Below the pieces are notes generated by a model. The model saw nothing but the letters and a program-made list of their open reading frames with translations. It was not told the origin of the DNA and did not search any database. Shown here in pieces: positions 46,801 through 57,040 of a stretch of 64,000 nt of DNA. The position numbers and the translations under genes were made by a program. Every line of letters begins with the position of its first letter. The first letter of the stretch is position 1. This stretch comes from Spisula solida. Its lineage: Eukaryota > Mollusca > Bivalvia > Venerida > Mactridae. The stretch spans positions 27,216,784-27,280,783 of the forward strand of contig OX365953.1 of the NCBI GenBank assembly GCA_947247005.1, given 5' to 3'.

Positions 46801-47278
46801 AAAATGGAGGTTATTTTGCTAGGGGAAGGGGCCTGTATTCGGCCCCAAAAATAGCCAAAATAAATCACTGCAATGATATCTATTTAGCCCACCTACATAA
46901 AATTTGAAACATGATGTGCTGGGATTTTGCCTAGTCAGAAATTTTCCTACACTAAGTTCACAAAAATTGTGTTATTTTTTTCAGTCAGAAGAACCATCTG
47001 TGGATGAATTCTTGTCGTCAGAATCGTCTCCGTGGAGATCAACATTTAGCATAAAATATTCCATGATTTTCATGATTACGCAATTCACTATTAGGTTTTA
47101 TTACCGATGTAGCGGTATGTCCATTCTGCCTAAATGGTGTGACCATATTTTAAACTTAATTATACCCCAAGATTTGTTGCTTGGCCGAATTTTACAGATT
47201 GTAGTTCTTAACTTATTCTATATCTGGAGATTATATTGTGTTAATGAGTGGCAATGGAATTATTGGTTTTCAGATTGA
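37839..47278 (+). CDS. Multi-pass membrane protein, family not recognised
   Basis: Eight exons: 37839-38000, 40287-40517, 40905-40996, 42041-42111, 43223-43337, 44711-44769, 44950-45077 and 46985-47278. All borders are GT/AG (mostly GTAAGT or GTATGT donors), phases join without a stop, and the product is 383 residues. About ten hydrophobic segments alternate with short polar loops: FLPYFCLVTIPFFG near residue 12, HYVIPYLNICILSLLVIYVP from 55, then TVEVVLILNYVMHC, CIITVFSAACYAILAVLVMV from 132, VVLFVLCFSVLLAAHN, and FLSPLFLMLLGIRLYSIL, with a last block VVLNLFYIWRLY. Acidic loops (ENIEESEEDAWKWK; SEEPSVDEFLSSE) lie between membrane segments. The C-terminus is NEWQWNYWFSD. There is no separate signal peptide. 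Location in a cellular membrane is inferred; I cannot name the family or its function. It is head-to-head with TRMT44. Confidence 0.85.
38080..38810. repeat. Degenerate TCATATCGC repeat in intron
   Basis: Variants of TGTCATATCGCATTGTCAAG recur many times at irregular spacing of about 22-30 bp. It is a decayed satellite-like stretch in intron 1 of the membrane-protein gene. Confidence 0.5.
38818..39170. mobile_element. MITE, ACATGCCAGATCTCCTGCAT family
   Basis: Left end GCATACATGCCATGTTTTGC and right end GCAGGAGATCTGGCATGTAT. Repeated AATGCAGGAGA words occur near both ends. It is the relative of 25163-25458, in opposite orientation. Confidence 0.6.
39398..39557. mobile_element. Foldback hairpin element
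   Basis: Two arms of about 60 bp (starting ACAGGCCTAAGAAATAAT and ending ATTTCTTAGGCCTGT) are almost perfectly complementary, with a loop of about 35 bp around ACATTGTTGTATATATA. It lies in intron 1 of the membrane-protein gene, so it would be transcribed as a long hairpin. Confidence 0.85.
41519..41885. mobile_element. MITE with CAGGGGTGTGGAATT termini
   Basis: The ends CAGGGGTGTGGAATTTCC and GGAATTCCACACCCCTG are inverted. Both flanks carry CCACT immediately outside, a possible 5-bp target duplication. The interior has subterminal repeats of CTTGCCC(A/G)/GGGCAAG. The terminal CAGGGGTG recalls hAT-type ends, but the target length would be unusual. Intron 3 of the membrane-protein gene. Confidence 0.7.
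42128..42381. mobile_element. MITE, CCGGAGAATTTGAC family
   Basis: Ends TAGTCCGGAGAATTTGACA and GGTCAAATTCTCCGTGCTA are inverted. A full relative is at 48120-48376 and a terminal fragment at about 30013-30035. The left end begins 17 bp after the exon 4 donor. Confidence 0.75.
42475..42730. repeat. Degenerate tandem repeat of about 22 bp
   Basis: The unit is TTTCTGTTCATGACTTCACA, with variants, about ten copies. Intron 4 of the membrane-protein gene. Confidence 0.85.
42970..43173. mobile_element. MITE with AGAG(C/A)TGTCATTGAT termini
   Basis: The left end TAGAGCTGTCATTGATTCG and the right end ATCAATGACATCTCTA are inverted. The interior repeats ATCGACGATAC and its complement. It ends about 50 bp before exon 5 of the membrane-protein gene. 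Confidence 0.7.
43405..43568. mobile_element. MITE rich in AGCGCT palindromes, second copy
   Basis: It shares CCAAACCAAACTGCTACCGA, GAGCGCTCGATAG and GCTCGATATCGC with the longer copy at 29682-29995, and ends GTTTAGGCAACGAGCTCC. An internal part is missing. Confidence 0.65.
43843..43985 (-). mobile_element. tRNA-derived SINE copy
   Basis: Same family as 3000-3186: GGGTATGAGAGAAAAGAAGC at one end and a decayed tRNA head ACCAATCTACCACTAGGATC at the other. A short direct repeat, CATGGCTTGGTATGACTC, occurs twice within it. Confidence 0.6.
46037..46262. repeat. Tandem repeat of about 57 bp, four copies
   Basis: Each unit has GTTACTTTAGCATTTTGAAC, then AAAAGACTATTAACTTTAAA. Intron 7 of the membrane-protein gene. 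Confidence 0.85.
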
Positions 47279-48119
47279 GTACTGCATAAGTGGATATTTA
47301 GTTTTAGTGGTTCAAAAAATTAACCAATTTTGAATTTTAGACATTTACTGTACAAAAATATTAGTTTACACTAGTACTGTAAAAAGTGATAATTTCAATG
47401 GCACACAATTTTGTGGATTTTGGTGAGAAAGACCATTTCGTGGGAACTTAAGTTCAAGGATTTCTGATTTAAGAAAAATTGCCAATGTCAAAATTCACAC
47501 ATTTTATCAGAAATCATTCAAAAATCAAACAGATATATAGAGGATATTACATGAGTATCTTTTCATATTGAATTTATTAAACAAGCTGAATAACTCAACG
47601 AGTTTAATAAATTCATTGTGGAAAGTCACAAATGTAATGTGTTTTTATCATATGTTAGCCTTTTCAGTCCGAAACATAAAAAAGCTACTTATTTTCACTA
47701 TATAAAACGCGCAACTTTGACGACGTCGCCTATACTTCACGTGAAAGCTTAATTACACTAGTGTATTATCAAAAATAAATAATGGCTTTATTATGCTACT
47801 GCAACGTCAAACATGTGATAAAATAATTTTTACATGTTGATCTATGCAAGTAAACTTCCCAATACCCTAGTCTTATACCTGACTGAACTTGAAAGCAAGT
47901 ACTGCAGTCACTGTAAACTTGACATATTCATTGCTATAATTATTCATCGGGGATCTAATTTCGTGGTTAAGGTCATCCACTGAATCCACGAAACTAAATC
48001 CTCCAAGAACATTAATGATTTAACAGTATATTAATATATAAGGTTTTGGGCCATTTACGCTGGGTGAAGTTAGTGAGTTTTGTTAATTTGCAAAATTCGT
48101 CAATATTTCCATGTTGCTA

Positions 48120-48376
48120 TTGTCCAGAGAATTTGACACGACTCTTGAACTTTAATTAGCATAATTTAACAGCTGATATAGTGTCTATATTTATAATCCC
48201 GATTGTATGTTTTCATTATCAGGAAGTATCACGAAGACGCTCAAGGTATAATACCAATATTAATCTAAAGGACCGATATTGCACGATTTGCTCGCGGAAA
48301 TTTATATATTCAATGCAAGAACCTTGTAATATATTTATGCATAAAGGTCAGGATCATGTCAAATTCTCTTAGCTAT
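48120..48376. mobile_element. MITE, CCGGAGAATTTGAC family, second copy
   Basis: It matches 42128-42381 throughout, including AAATATCACGAAGA-like and CCTTGTAATATAT words. The termini are decayed (TGTCCAGAGAATTTGACACG; GTCAAATTCTCTTAGCTA). Confidence 0.7.
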
Positions 48377-48420
48377 AACTTAATCCATTAATGCACTACT
48401 CATTCAGATTGTATTTCTAC

Positions 48421-48676
48421 ATATCATTGGCTTAGAATGAGAAGGTTGTAAGTACAGAATCAATATTTTTAGAAAACAAGAAAAAATCCGTCTGAAAACT
48501 ACTCTTTACTTCTGGGAAAACGAGCTTTTTCGATTTCTATTAGGTCAACATGACCACTTCTCATTTTCATAAAAATAGGCTTTTAAGAAGCGCCTTGTGA
48601 TGCACATATCAGATATGCATGAGTCTTATAAGGTTGTAAGTAGTACTTACAAATTTTTATTCTAAGCCAGTGATAT
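48421..48676. mobile_element. MITE, GCTGGCTTAGAA family, second copy
   Basis: Ends ATATCATTGGCTTAGAATG and ATTCTAAGCCAGTGATAT are inverted; the interior matches 4445-4686, including GTCAACATGACC and TTTCATAAAAATAGGCT. Confidence 0.75.
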
Positions 48677-49018
48677 AAGGGGACTGTACATACCAGAGTA
48701 AGTCTGCCAATGTAGTGATTAAAAAAAGTGTGCTCATAGTGCATTCGAGTTAAGTATATCTTTAAATTTGGTGCTCAATTATGACCACAGCACTAAAAAT
48801 GTGAATTACTATGATAATCGTTGAGAATTCATTTATCAATACTGATAATAAATTGTTTAGAATCTCTGTGAATGGAGACAGGCAATAATTGCAGTGTCTA
48901 TAATGTATATTTGAAGGTTTTGAACACTTTGTCAGAAATAGCGGACTGTATTGTATTATATCACTGGCCTACCTATCAGACCACAAAGTTCACACTTAAG
49001 GCCTCTAATGTTAATGTA

Positions 49019-49620
49019 CTGTATAGCGGGTATATTTCACGGGGGTTTAATTTTCGCTATATTCGCGGTCTACATAGATAGCGCGAAATCTAAACCCAGC
49101 AAAATATTCACTTAGTAAATATACAAATTTAACCTTTAAAAACATGTGAAGGAGCAACACGAAATAAACCAACGTTTACTCAATGACTTTGCATAAAGTA
49201 TGTCGTTTTAGCAAAATACTGAACAGTACGGCAATAATTAATATAATACGACATACTAGTTCTATATATCATAAAATGTAATTCGAAATTTAATTTAGAT
49301 CTTTGTAAAAACGTGTGTAAACTCTTTGCATATGGATATAATTGCATATGTGCACCGTGTTTTCTCAAAGTAAGAAGGTGTTAATTATAAGCTGGTGCAT
49401 CAAACTTCTTCAATTCAACGGTTTAGTTTGCGGAACGTGTGAATGTTTGCCGAAAAATATTTGTTTGTGTACATTTTTCTAATTGACCTCCCATTTCATG
49501 TTTACTAATAAGGTTTTATTTTCGCGGTCGAAGCTGTTTGCGCAAATTTAAGACACAGTGAATTCAAAAGGATCCAGAAAACACGAACATTGCACCCCGT
49601 GAAATATACCCGCTATACAG
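49019..49620. mobile_element. TA-target element with perfect terminal repeats
   Basis: The termini CTGTATAGCGGGTATATTTC and GAAATATACCCGCTATACAG are perfect inverses, and the match continues to CACGGGG/CCCCGTG (about 26 bp). TA flanks both ends. No transposase is seen. The perfect ends suggest a fairly recent insertion. Confidence 0.85.
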
Positions 49621-49734
49621 TAATTGACAAAGACATCTTATTTCTGAATGTTTGTTAATAATTTTGTTTGACATTTCTTGTTAAAAATTTCATTAGTATT
49701 TTTGATATGAATCTCAATAAATATATTTAAGATG

Positions 49735-51712
49735 AAGTGTGTGTGTTGTAATAATCATTTGGAATCTAGGATATGTATGTTGCCATATGGAATTTAGGAT
49801 CTGTGTTTTGTTATATGGAATATTACCTAAGATATGTGTGTATTTGTATAGAATCTAGGGTATGTGTGTTATATAGAATTTAGGATCTGTGTGTATTATA
49901 TGAAATCAAGGGTATGTGTGTTGTTATATGGACTCTAGGATCGGTGTGTTGTTATATAGAATTTAGGATATGTGTGTTGTTATATGGAATCTAGGATCGG
50001 TGTGTTGTTATATAGAATCTAGGATATGTGTGTTGTTATATGAAATCTAGGATATGTGTGTTGTTATATAGAATCTAGGATCTGTGTGTTGTTTTATGGA
50101 ATCAAGGGTCTGTGCATTGTTATATGTAATCTAGGATCTGTGTGTTGTTATATGGAATCAAGGATCTGTGTGTTGTTTTATGGAATCAAGGGTCTGTGCA
50201 TTGTTATATGTAATCTAGGATTTGTGTGTTGTTATATAGAATCTAGGATCTGTGTGTTGTTTTATGGAATCTAGGATCTGTGTGTTGTTATATGGAATCA
50301 AGGATCTTTGTGTTGTTATATGGAATCTAGGATTTGTGTGTTGTTATATAGAATCTAGGATCTGTGTGTTGTTTTATGGAATCTAGGATATGTGTGTCGT
50401 TTTATTGAATCTAGGATCTGTGTGTTATTATATGGAATCAAGGGTCTGTGCATTGTTATACGTAATCTAGGATCTGTGTGTTGTTATATGGAATCAAGGA
50501 TCTGTGTGTTGTTATATGGAATCTAGGATCTGTGTGTTGTTATATAGAATCTATGATCTGTGTGTTGTTATATAGAATCTAGGATCTGTGTGTTGTTATA
50601 TAGAATCTAGGATCTGTGTGTTGTTATATAGAATCTAGGATCTGTGTGTTGTTATATGGAATCTAGGATCTGTGTGTTGTTATATGGAATCTAGGATCTG
50701 TGTGTTGTTATATAGAATCGAGGATCTGTATGTTGTTTTATGAAATCTCGGATCTGTGTGTTGTTATATAGAATCTAGGATCTGTGTGTTGTTGTATGGA
50801 CTATAGGATATGTGTGTTGTTATATGGAATCTAGGATCTGTGTGTTGTTATATAGAATCTAGGATCTGTGTGTTGTTATATGGAATCTAGGATCTGTGTG
50901 TTGTTATATAGAATCGAGGATCTGTATGTTGTTTTATGAAATCTAGGATCTGTGTGTTGTTATATGGAATCTAGGATCTGTGTGTTGTTATATGGAATCT
51001 AGAATCTGTGTGTTGTTATAAAGAATCTAGGATCTGTGTGTTGTTGTATATTATCTAGGATTTGTGTGTTGTTATATGGAATCTAGGATCTGTGTGTTGT
51101 CATATGGTATCTAGGATCTGTGTATTATTATATAGAATCTAGGATCTGTATGTTGTATATAATCTAGGATTGGTGTGTTGTTATATGGAATCTAGGATCT
51201 GTGTGTTGTTATATAGAATCTAGGATGTGTGTGTTGTTGTATGGACTATAGGATATGTATGTTGTTATATGGAATCTAGGATATGTGTGTTGTTATATGG
51301 AATCTAGGATCTGTGTGTTGTTATATGGAATCTAGGATCTGTGTGTTGTTATATGGAATCTAGGATCTGTGTGTTGTTATATGGAATCTAGGATCTGTGC
51401 CTTATTATATGGAATCTAGGATATGTGTGTTGTTATATAGAATTTAGGATATGTGTGTTGTTATATAGAATATAGGATATGTGTGTTGTCATATGGAATC
51501 AATGATCTGTGCCTTATTATATGGAATCTAGGATATGTGTGTTGTCATATGGAATCTAGGATATGTGTGTTGTTATATAGAATCTAGGATATGTGTGTTG
51601 TTATATAGAATTTAGGATATGTGTGTTGTCATATGGAATCAATGATCTGTGCCTTATTATATGGAATCTAGGATATGTGTGTTGTCATATGGAATCTAAG
51701 ATATGTGTGTCA
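49735..51712. repeat. Large 28-bp minisatellite, about 70 copies
   Basis: The unit is GTGTGTTGTTATATGGAATC followed by TAGGATCT. Variation at TATAG/TATGG, TCTAGG/TCAAGG and ATCTG/ATATG is interspersed. Shared multi-unit patterns (for example CAAGGGTCTGTGCATTG at about 50101, 50186 and 50439) show block duplication. Open frames across it are artefacts. Confidence 0.95.
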
Positions 51713-51842
51713 TTAACCCTTTTAACTTGATAGAGACACTTTATTGCATCTACACTGCCAACTACAAAATTAATATGGATACAGAGGTAATATCCCCATT
51801 TTCTCACCTGTAATAACACTATTTAAAAAAAGTGAGCAATAT

Positions 51843-52272
51843 CATTGAAAACAAGTTATTGTTTTGCTTATTAAAGGGGCTGCCTCACAGATGGGGCAAA
51901 TCAGGGTTGCTATCCCACGTCCAAACTGTCTCATACCTAGCATCCGGTCCTCGCGCACATCACACTCTCAGACATTCCAACAAATACACGCAAAAACAGA
52001 CTATTATAAATTCTCCTTCCTCCCTAGAACAATAATACTCTGGAACTCTCTACCCCCTGGCATCATTGACCTTCCCACACCCGAGTTTAGCACGGCTGTT
52101 AGTCGTATTGAACATGCCTCTCCCTAAATAATACCTGCCCTGTTTTTAACATTTCTTCTTTCTCACATCTTTGTACTTTTATTTCTTATTCTTATTAACA
52201 TTCTTTGTTAGTTTGACGCGTGTCAAGCCTAAGTCCCCAGCAGGGGGTTGGCTATCAGGAAGATAGATAGAA
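51843..52272 (+). mobile_element. LINE 3' end fragment
   Basis: The plus-strand frame at 51864-52127 reads YYKFSFLPRTIILWNSLPPG, then a Pro/Ser-rich end. FFPRTI..WN.LP is the usual C-terminal signature of CR1/jockey-like LINE ORF2 proteins. A short 3' UTR follows and ends in a GATAGATAG tail near 52272. The copy lacks RT and endonuclease. Confidence 0.75.
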
Positions 52273-52800
52273 TCATTTTGTTGTATGTAATTTTCCTACC
52301 TAACCAAATATTTATGTAATAGAAAGCCACTGGCGGTTACTTTATGAACAATTTATGGCAAACAAGCAATTTAAACCACTCTTTATAACGAGCACTTCGT
52401 ATTTTTCCTTTTAAAAATAGTGCTTAGTTTCCTTCCAACATTCTTTGTGAATTTTGTAATTCACACGTGATCAAACTGTAACACCAGCAAACTATAGCAG
52501 AAACATCAGTGAGGTACTCGGTTCGTTTTGCAATTCATTTTTATAGCTATAGACTGCAAAGAAATTCGAAGCAATTTATGCGATAGTACTGTTAATTCTA
52601 TAGGGTATATTTTAATACCTTAGCATCACACCATCCTATGACAAATGCGTAAACAAAATTGATAGAGCAACAATATATTTGTCAGACACTTTATTTTTGC
52701 AACAAGTAAAGGTTGTCAATGTCATATTTGAATATTTCATCAACTTTCATATAATTACAAATGTTGATCGGTCGCACATTGCATACCTACTTATCTTGAA

Positions 52801-53255
52801 TTACAGCTGCCATAGCATTGACCCAGAGAATGACGAAAACGAGTCACCACCAAGACTAACGTCGTTATTATCAATGTTGTTGACCCAAAAGCGATCCCCT
52901 TTATTAGCTTGTACGAACACACTGTTCGAACCCTGGTCTCGATAGTTGGGATCTGAGTGGGCGAACACTTTTACCAGCAAGTTGCCATTCTGGAGAATCT
53001 GAGCGTGCAGCTTCTGTGAACCATGACCGCTCTTGGTTGCGTCTAACAAGGAACATGAGAACATGTATATACCCGCTAGAGGGGCAACAAAGAAGCCTGT
53101 GGTTTTATCATAGCCATCACCAATATTAGTAATAACTGTTTCAAACACGATTTTCTGATTAGTATGCAGGTGGTCTACGGTGGTTGGTGTAATGGTTGCA
53201 GTAAATGCCACGGGTCCTTCTGTGATTACCCGCTTGTTGCCTCTTATTACATGTC
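52801..53255 (-). CDS. C1q domain-containing protein, C1q exon (5' exon not found)
   Basis: One minus-strand exon begins after a TTTCAG acceptor at 53256-53257 and runs to a stop at 52801-52803. It encodes a globular C1q domain of about 135 residues: GPVAFTATI near the start, KIVFETVITNIGDGYD, TGFFVAPLAGIYMFSCSLL, then GSNSVFVQANKGDRFWV, and FSGSMLWQL at the end. These blocks are the family hallmarks (aromatic core, G-x-Y-x-F). Such C1qDC proteins are secreted pattern-recognition or adhesion proteins and are greatly expanded in bivalves. The exon starts in phase 1, so a signal-peptide exon should lie upstream on the minus strand above 53257; I could not identify it. A minus-strand AATAAA at 52690-52695 is about 105 bp past the stop. 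Confidence 0.9.
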
Positions 53256-53339
53256 CTGAAATGGAAACACTAAACATAATACAGTGGTGTACACACACTT
53301 GCATATATACAATCTGTAGTACAAAAAATATAGATCCAC

Positions 53340-53424
53340 GGTAACTGTATCATTGATAAAAATAAAAAGACAAAAACATTTATATAGCAATTTTTTTTTG
53401 TTTCTATCAATTATACGGTTACAT
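53340..53424. mobile_element. Short MITE, AACTGTATCATTGATA family
   Basis: GGTAACTGTATCATTGATAAA at the left and TATCAATTATACGGTTAC at the right are inverted; the whole element is about 85 bp. Confidence 0.7.
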
Positions 53425-53738
53425 GTGAGTTGATCTTCATGTAATACAATCGTGTTGGAACACCGTCACAATTAATGGATTTGGATGATCAGGTACGTTT
53501 ATAAATCAAAAACAGCAACCAAAATAGTGATGTGTCCTGTTTCCATGTGTAGACATATTTCGGAATGCATGTTGTATTGAGAATCCTCTCTTGTTTTCAC
53601 GTGCGTAGATAGGACATGTGCACAAATACATTGAGTTCTACAGCAATGTCTTATAATTATAAGTTATGACAAGCACATACCGATCTAATAGGATGGCTTA
53701 GAAATCATTAAAATCATTATCAACCCGTCCTAATGATG

Positions 53739-53851
53739 GGTAACTGTATCATTAATAGAGTAAAACAAATGTTTTTCTATAAAATGTATGTTAAATAACA
53801 TAACATAATGTTTATAAAAATGTTTTTACTCTTTATCAATGATACAGTTAG
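53739..53851. mobile_element. Short MITE, AACTGTATCATTGATA family
   Basis: GGGTAACTGTATCATTAATA at the left and TATCAATGATACAGTTA at the right, with inner arms of AAAACAAATGTTTTT type; about 113 bp, hairpin-forming. Confidence 0.75.
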
Positions 53852-54110
53852 CTGCGGCCCAGACTCGTTCACAAATCACTGCTGAACATTTGGAGTAATT
53901 GTCACAGTAGAAGGACATCAAGTGTAAAGTCAAAACGGTGGTTCCTTGTAGAAATTAAACGCCCCGTAGTCCGGTCTATAAATGGGATATTTAGCTAAGA
54001 CCCGGCATTGGACTGTATAGTAAATATTTTTTGGTATTCTGTTAGGGAATATGTTGTTATTGAATAATCTGAATGATGCCCAGCTTGCATCGTTGAGCAT
54101 TTTGAGAAAT

Positions 54111-54700
54111 TCAAGATGGCGTCCAAGATGGCCGCTAAAATTAGAAAAAATGCCTATGGTACTAGAAATAAGTTACAAATTGCTATTTTTGCGGGTTGGT
54201 TGTATTTTAAATGTTAAAAACATAATCATTAATATAAATTTATCATTAGTTATTGATTTAGTGAATATTAGATTGCACCCATGGCAGCTGGAATCCAAAT
54301 CACGGCTATAATGGCCGCCATAATTGCCAAATTGTACTAAAACTCAATTGTTTTAATTATATGTGTACCAGTAGTGTAATATATGATAAATACTCAAAGA
54401 AAACTTCAATTCAAAACAGTTGAGCCATTAGCTGATTCAAAATGGCGTCCAAGATGGCCGCCATAATAAAAACAATATGTTAGTGGATCATCATAAAGAT
54501 GTTACCTATTGATATTTTGCTGATTGATTGTAGTGTAAGTGTCTCAAACATAATTACCTCTGTAATACACTGCATAAATATATAATTATTTATTGATTAA
54601 GCCAATTTTAGATGACATCTATGACGGCTGAAACCAAAATGACAACAATGGCTGCCACATATGCCAAACTGAAAATTAGCATTTAATAGCATGTAACGTA
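54111..54700. repeat. Two diverged tandem units of about 325 bp
   Basis: Each begins near ATGGCGTCCAAGATGGCCGC (54114 and 54442) and contains TAATTATTTATTGATT-like and ATGGC(A/G)GCTG..ACCAAA words in the same order. No coding capacity. Confidence 0.6.
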
Positions 54701-55900
54701 ATAGAAATTTTTAATTTTTAAAACTAATAAAACTATACTCTAATATAGCACGTGAGATAAGCCTTCTTTGCGTATATTGAGCTTACCATATTTAACTACC
54801 GCGATAAAATATAGCTGATTGATGACGTCACGTTTGACGTCATATAGTATGACAAATGACGTGAAGGTGACGGTAACGTTCCTAGGATAGAAAGTAGTTT
54901 GACTTCAACCTGTCTTGCTGTGCTATAAATGGTAAAGCATTGGCGATGTTAGAATCGAAATAATAAATAGGAGTTGTGCTTTGTTGTGTTATATTATATA
55001 GGCACTAGTTTGAATGCGTACATTAAATCACTCGTGCTTTAATTACTACGCATCCAAACACGTGCCTATATTTTATTACGCAACAAAACATAGCTACGTA
55101 TTCATTATTTCTTAAAATGAAAACACTTTATGTTTAGCTTATTCAAATTGGCTTCCAAGATTGATGTCAAACATGAAAGTTTAAACCAAGCTAATTATAT
55201 ATCTTAGACCACTGGTCGGTTGGTATACTAGTATATGTATATGGTATTGTGAATACTAGTATATGTATATATGTTTTATTTGCACGTTTGTTTATTTTAC
55301 AAACAACATTTTATATACATTTGCACTTGATTGTATCCACTTCTCCTGTAGTTTGGCAATATGCATTGTTAACACCTTTTAATCGTTTTCGGACCTGGGT
55401 CGCAATTTTTGCCACACAAAACGAAAGCTGCGACAACAAATGTTCTTCAAGTAATATCTGATAAAATTATCTGGGCTTTTGTGTTCAATTCCAATTAGAG
55501 GTGAGCGATGTTAGACTGTTCTCACAATGTAGATGACATATCACTTCCATGTTCGTCGTTTTATGGTTGGGGTTGTGTGTTCATGCTTCGTCCTGTGCCA
55601 ACATAGACGCCATTTTCGTCCGTGTATGGTGTTGGCGGTGGATTTCTGCTTCATCCCCTGTTGTAGCGTACAGTTGATTATGTCATGGTTGTATATTTTC
55701 TCAATTCTACATGGACAATTTTGTTGAGGAATATATGCAGAGCCATCATCTGTCTACGCGGAGTCTTCACTATCTGCTCAGTAAGGTACCAGGTCTTTTA
55801 AATATACAGCTATATTGTCTTGGCATTGAGATGAATAGCTTGATGTCTGATTCGATCCAGTTATTGCTGGTGCTCCGCTGTGGTTTAAATGTATTGAAAG

Positions 55901-56591
55901 TAGGGATGCAACTATTCGGTCAATTTGCTAACCGGTTAACCGTTCAATCTTCCGAACGGTTAACCGGTTAACCGATAAATGAATCGAAACTTGCCGACTT
56001 TCCGACTGTTCTAATTCTGACGTGAATATATTTACTGTAACACCGTAAGTTGCAATCGGGCATCCTCGTATATTGTGTGTCGCCGGTTCTCAATTTCTCA
56101 ATTGTTTTTTTAAGTTCAATAATGTACTGTAATGTACAACGACAAATAAAATAAATTGATAAACTTTAATATTTACATTTTAATAAACACTCAGTTAAAG
56201 CATCAAAGGACGGATTTCGGCCTCGAGTAAAGCATTAAGCTGCCTCCAATTAATATTAAATTACGTGTGCTTGCCGAATGTGTGAAAAACAACGTCGGTC
56301 AACAAACTAGTCCCGACTACCATATGAAATTAACAGCAATTAAGTGACCCTCTTGTCACAACAATACGTGTCAAACTGTTAATTGCGGATTATAGATCAT
56401 GACCCCCTTTTGACGAGCGTTCGCACCTTCGATGGGTGAAACTTGTCGGCGAATTTCTCGATATTTTTTCAATATTTTTATTTTAAAATTTATTTAAATT
56501 TCTCCTTTTTCGAATTTATTTTCCATTAACCGGTTAGCGATTTTGCTAACCGATAACCGAACGGTTAACCGGTTAACCGTTTACATCCCTA
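55901..56591. mobile_element. hAT-like non-autonomous transposon
   Basis: The ends TAGGGATGCAACTATTCGGT and GGTTAACCGTTTACATCCCTA are imperfect inverses, with repeated ACCGGTTAACCG motifs just inside both ends. The flanks ATTGAAAG (55893-55900) and TTTGAAAG (56592-56599) match at 7 of 8 positions, giving the 8-bp duplication expected of hAT elements. No transposase frame is visible. Confidence 0.85.
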
Positions 56592-56614
56592 TTTGAAAGC
56601 ATTGCAAGTTTTAC

Positions 56615-56871
56615 CTATCATAATCTTCATATTTAAATCCTCCCCTGTCCGTTCCAGCACGTCTCAAGAAGATGAAGGTCTCATTATCAATGTTTTGATA
56701 ATCCACAAGGCATCTTGCAAGATTAGAGCGTAGCGCATAATGTTGCATCGCCAACCGTTTTGTCTTCTTGACAATGACCAATCGTCGCTGTCGTTCGAAA
56801 AAGACGTAACTGCAAAATTTCGAAAAATCGGCTTTCGAGTTATTCCCGCTTAATGATGTTTGCCGCGACAT
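56615..56871 (-). CDS. Candidate first coding exon, basic protein of unknown family
   Basis: The minus-strand frame starts with ATGTCGCGGCAAAC at 56871 (an in-frame alternative methionine lies at 56928) and ends at an AG|GTAAAA donor at 56615. It encodes 85 residues rich in Arg/Lys, for example FCSYVFFERQRRLVIVKKTK, then RLAMQHYALRSNLARCLVDY, then a Gly/Asp/Tyr-rich end. Codon use looks more gene-like than the flanks. The remaining exons were not found; the hAT-like element starts 24 bp beyond the donor. The promoter side faces the PHD/DDE locus. Function unknown; it could be a chance frame. Confidence 0.35.
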
Positions 56872-56939
56872 TTGCGGAAGTGCCAAACCTTCCGTCCAAT
56901 AGGGAACGGTAAAAGTGGCATGTGACAAAATGTCATAAA

Positions 56940-57040
56940 TCCCGCGGATGTCCGATTTGTCGGAAGAAAACGTCGTATCTACAGTAAATCAACACGGTGC
57001 ACGATGTGCAACATTATTGGATATATTTGGATAATTTACT
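56940..57040 (+). promoter_or_regulatory. Possible 5' UTR exon of the PHD/DDE locus
   Basis: A strong donor, TTTACT|GTAAGTATT, at 57041 lies upstream of the strong acceptor TTTCTTTTTACAG ending at 58374. If they are joined, the start codon of the PHD ORF is the first base of the next exon. The start of the exon is not defined. The intron (57041-58374) contains two GATACGAC(A)TTTTCGAACGGC repeats at about 57298 and 57362. Confidence 0.35.

Larger units (their letters stand above)
47279..49018. other. Gene-free interval downstream of membrane-protein gene
   Basis: No exon is seen. A diffuse terminal-repeat element may span about 47375-48029 (TACTGTAAAAAG at the left, AACAGTATA at the right). 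MITEs at 48120-48376 (CCGGAGAATTTGAC family) and 48421-48676 (GCTGGCTTAGAA family) follow directly. Confidence 0.5.

Noticed and set aside
50056..50274. Cys/Tyr-rich plus-strand frame in 49.7-51.7 kb
   Set aside because: Falls wholly inside the 28-bp minisatellite.
55533..55971. Plus-strand frames before and into the hAT element
   Set aside because: The second runs into the hAT terminus; no known motif and no splice context.
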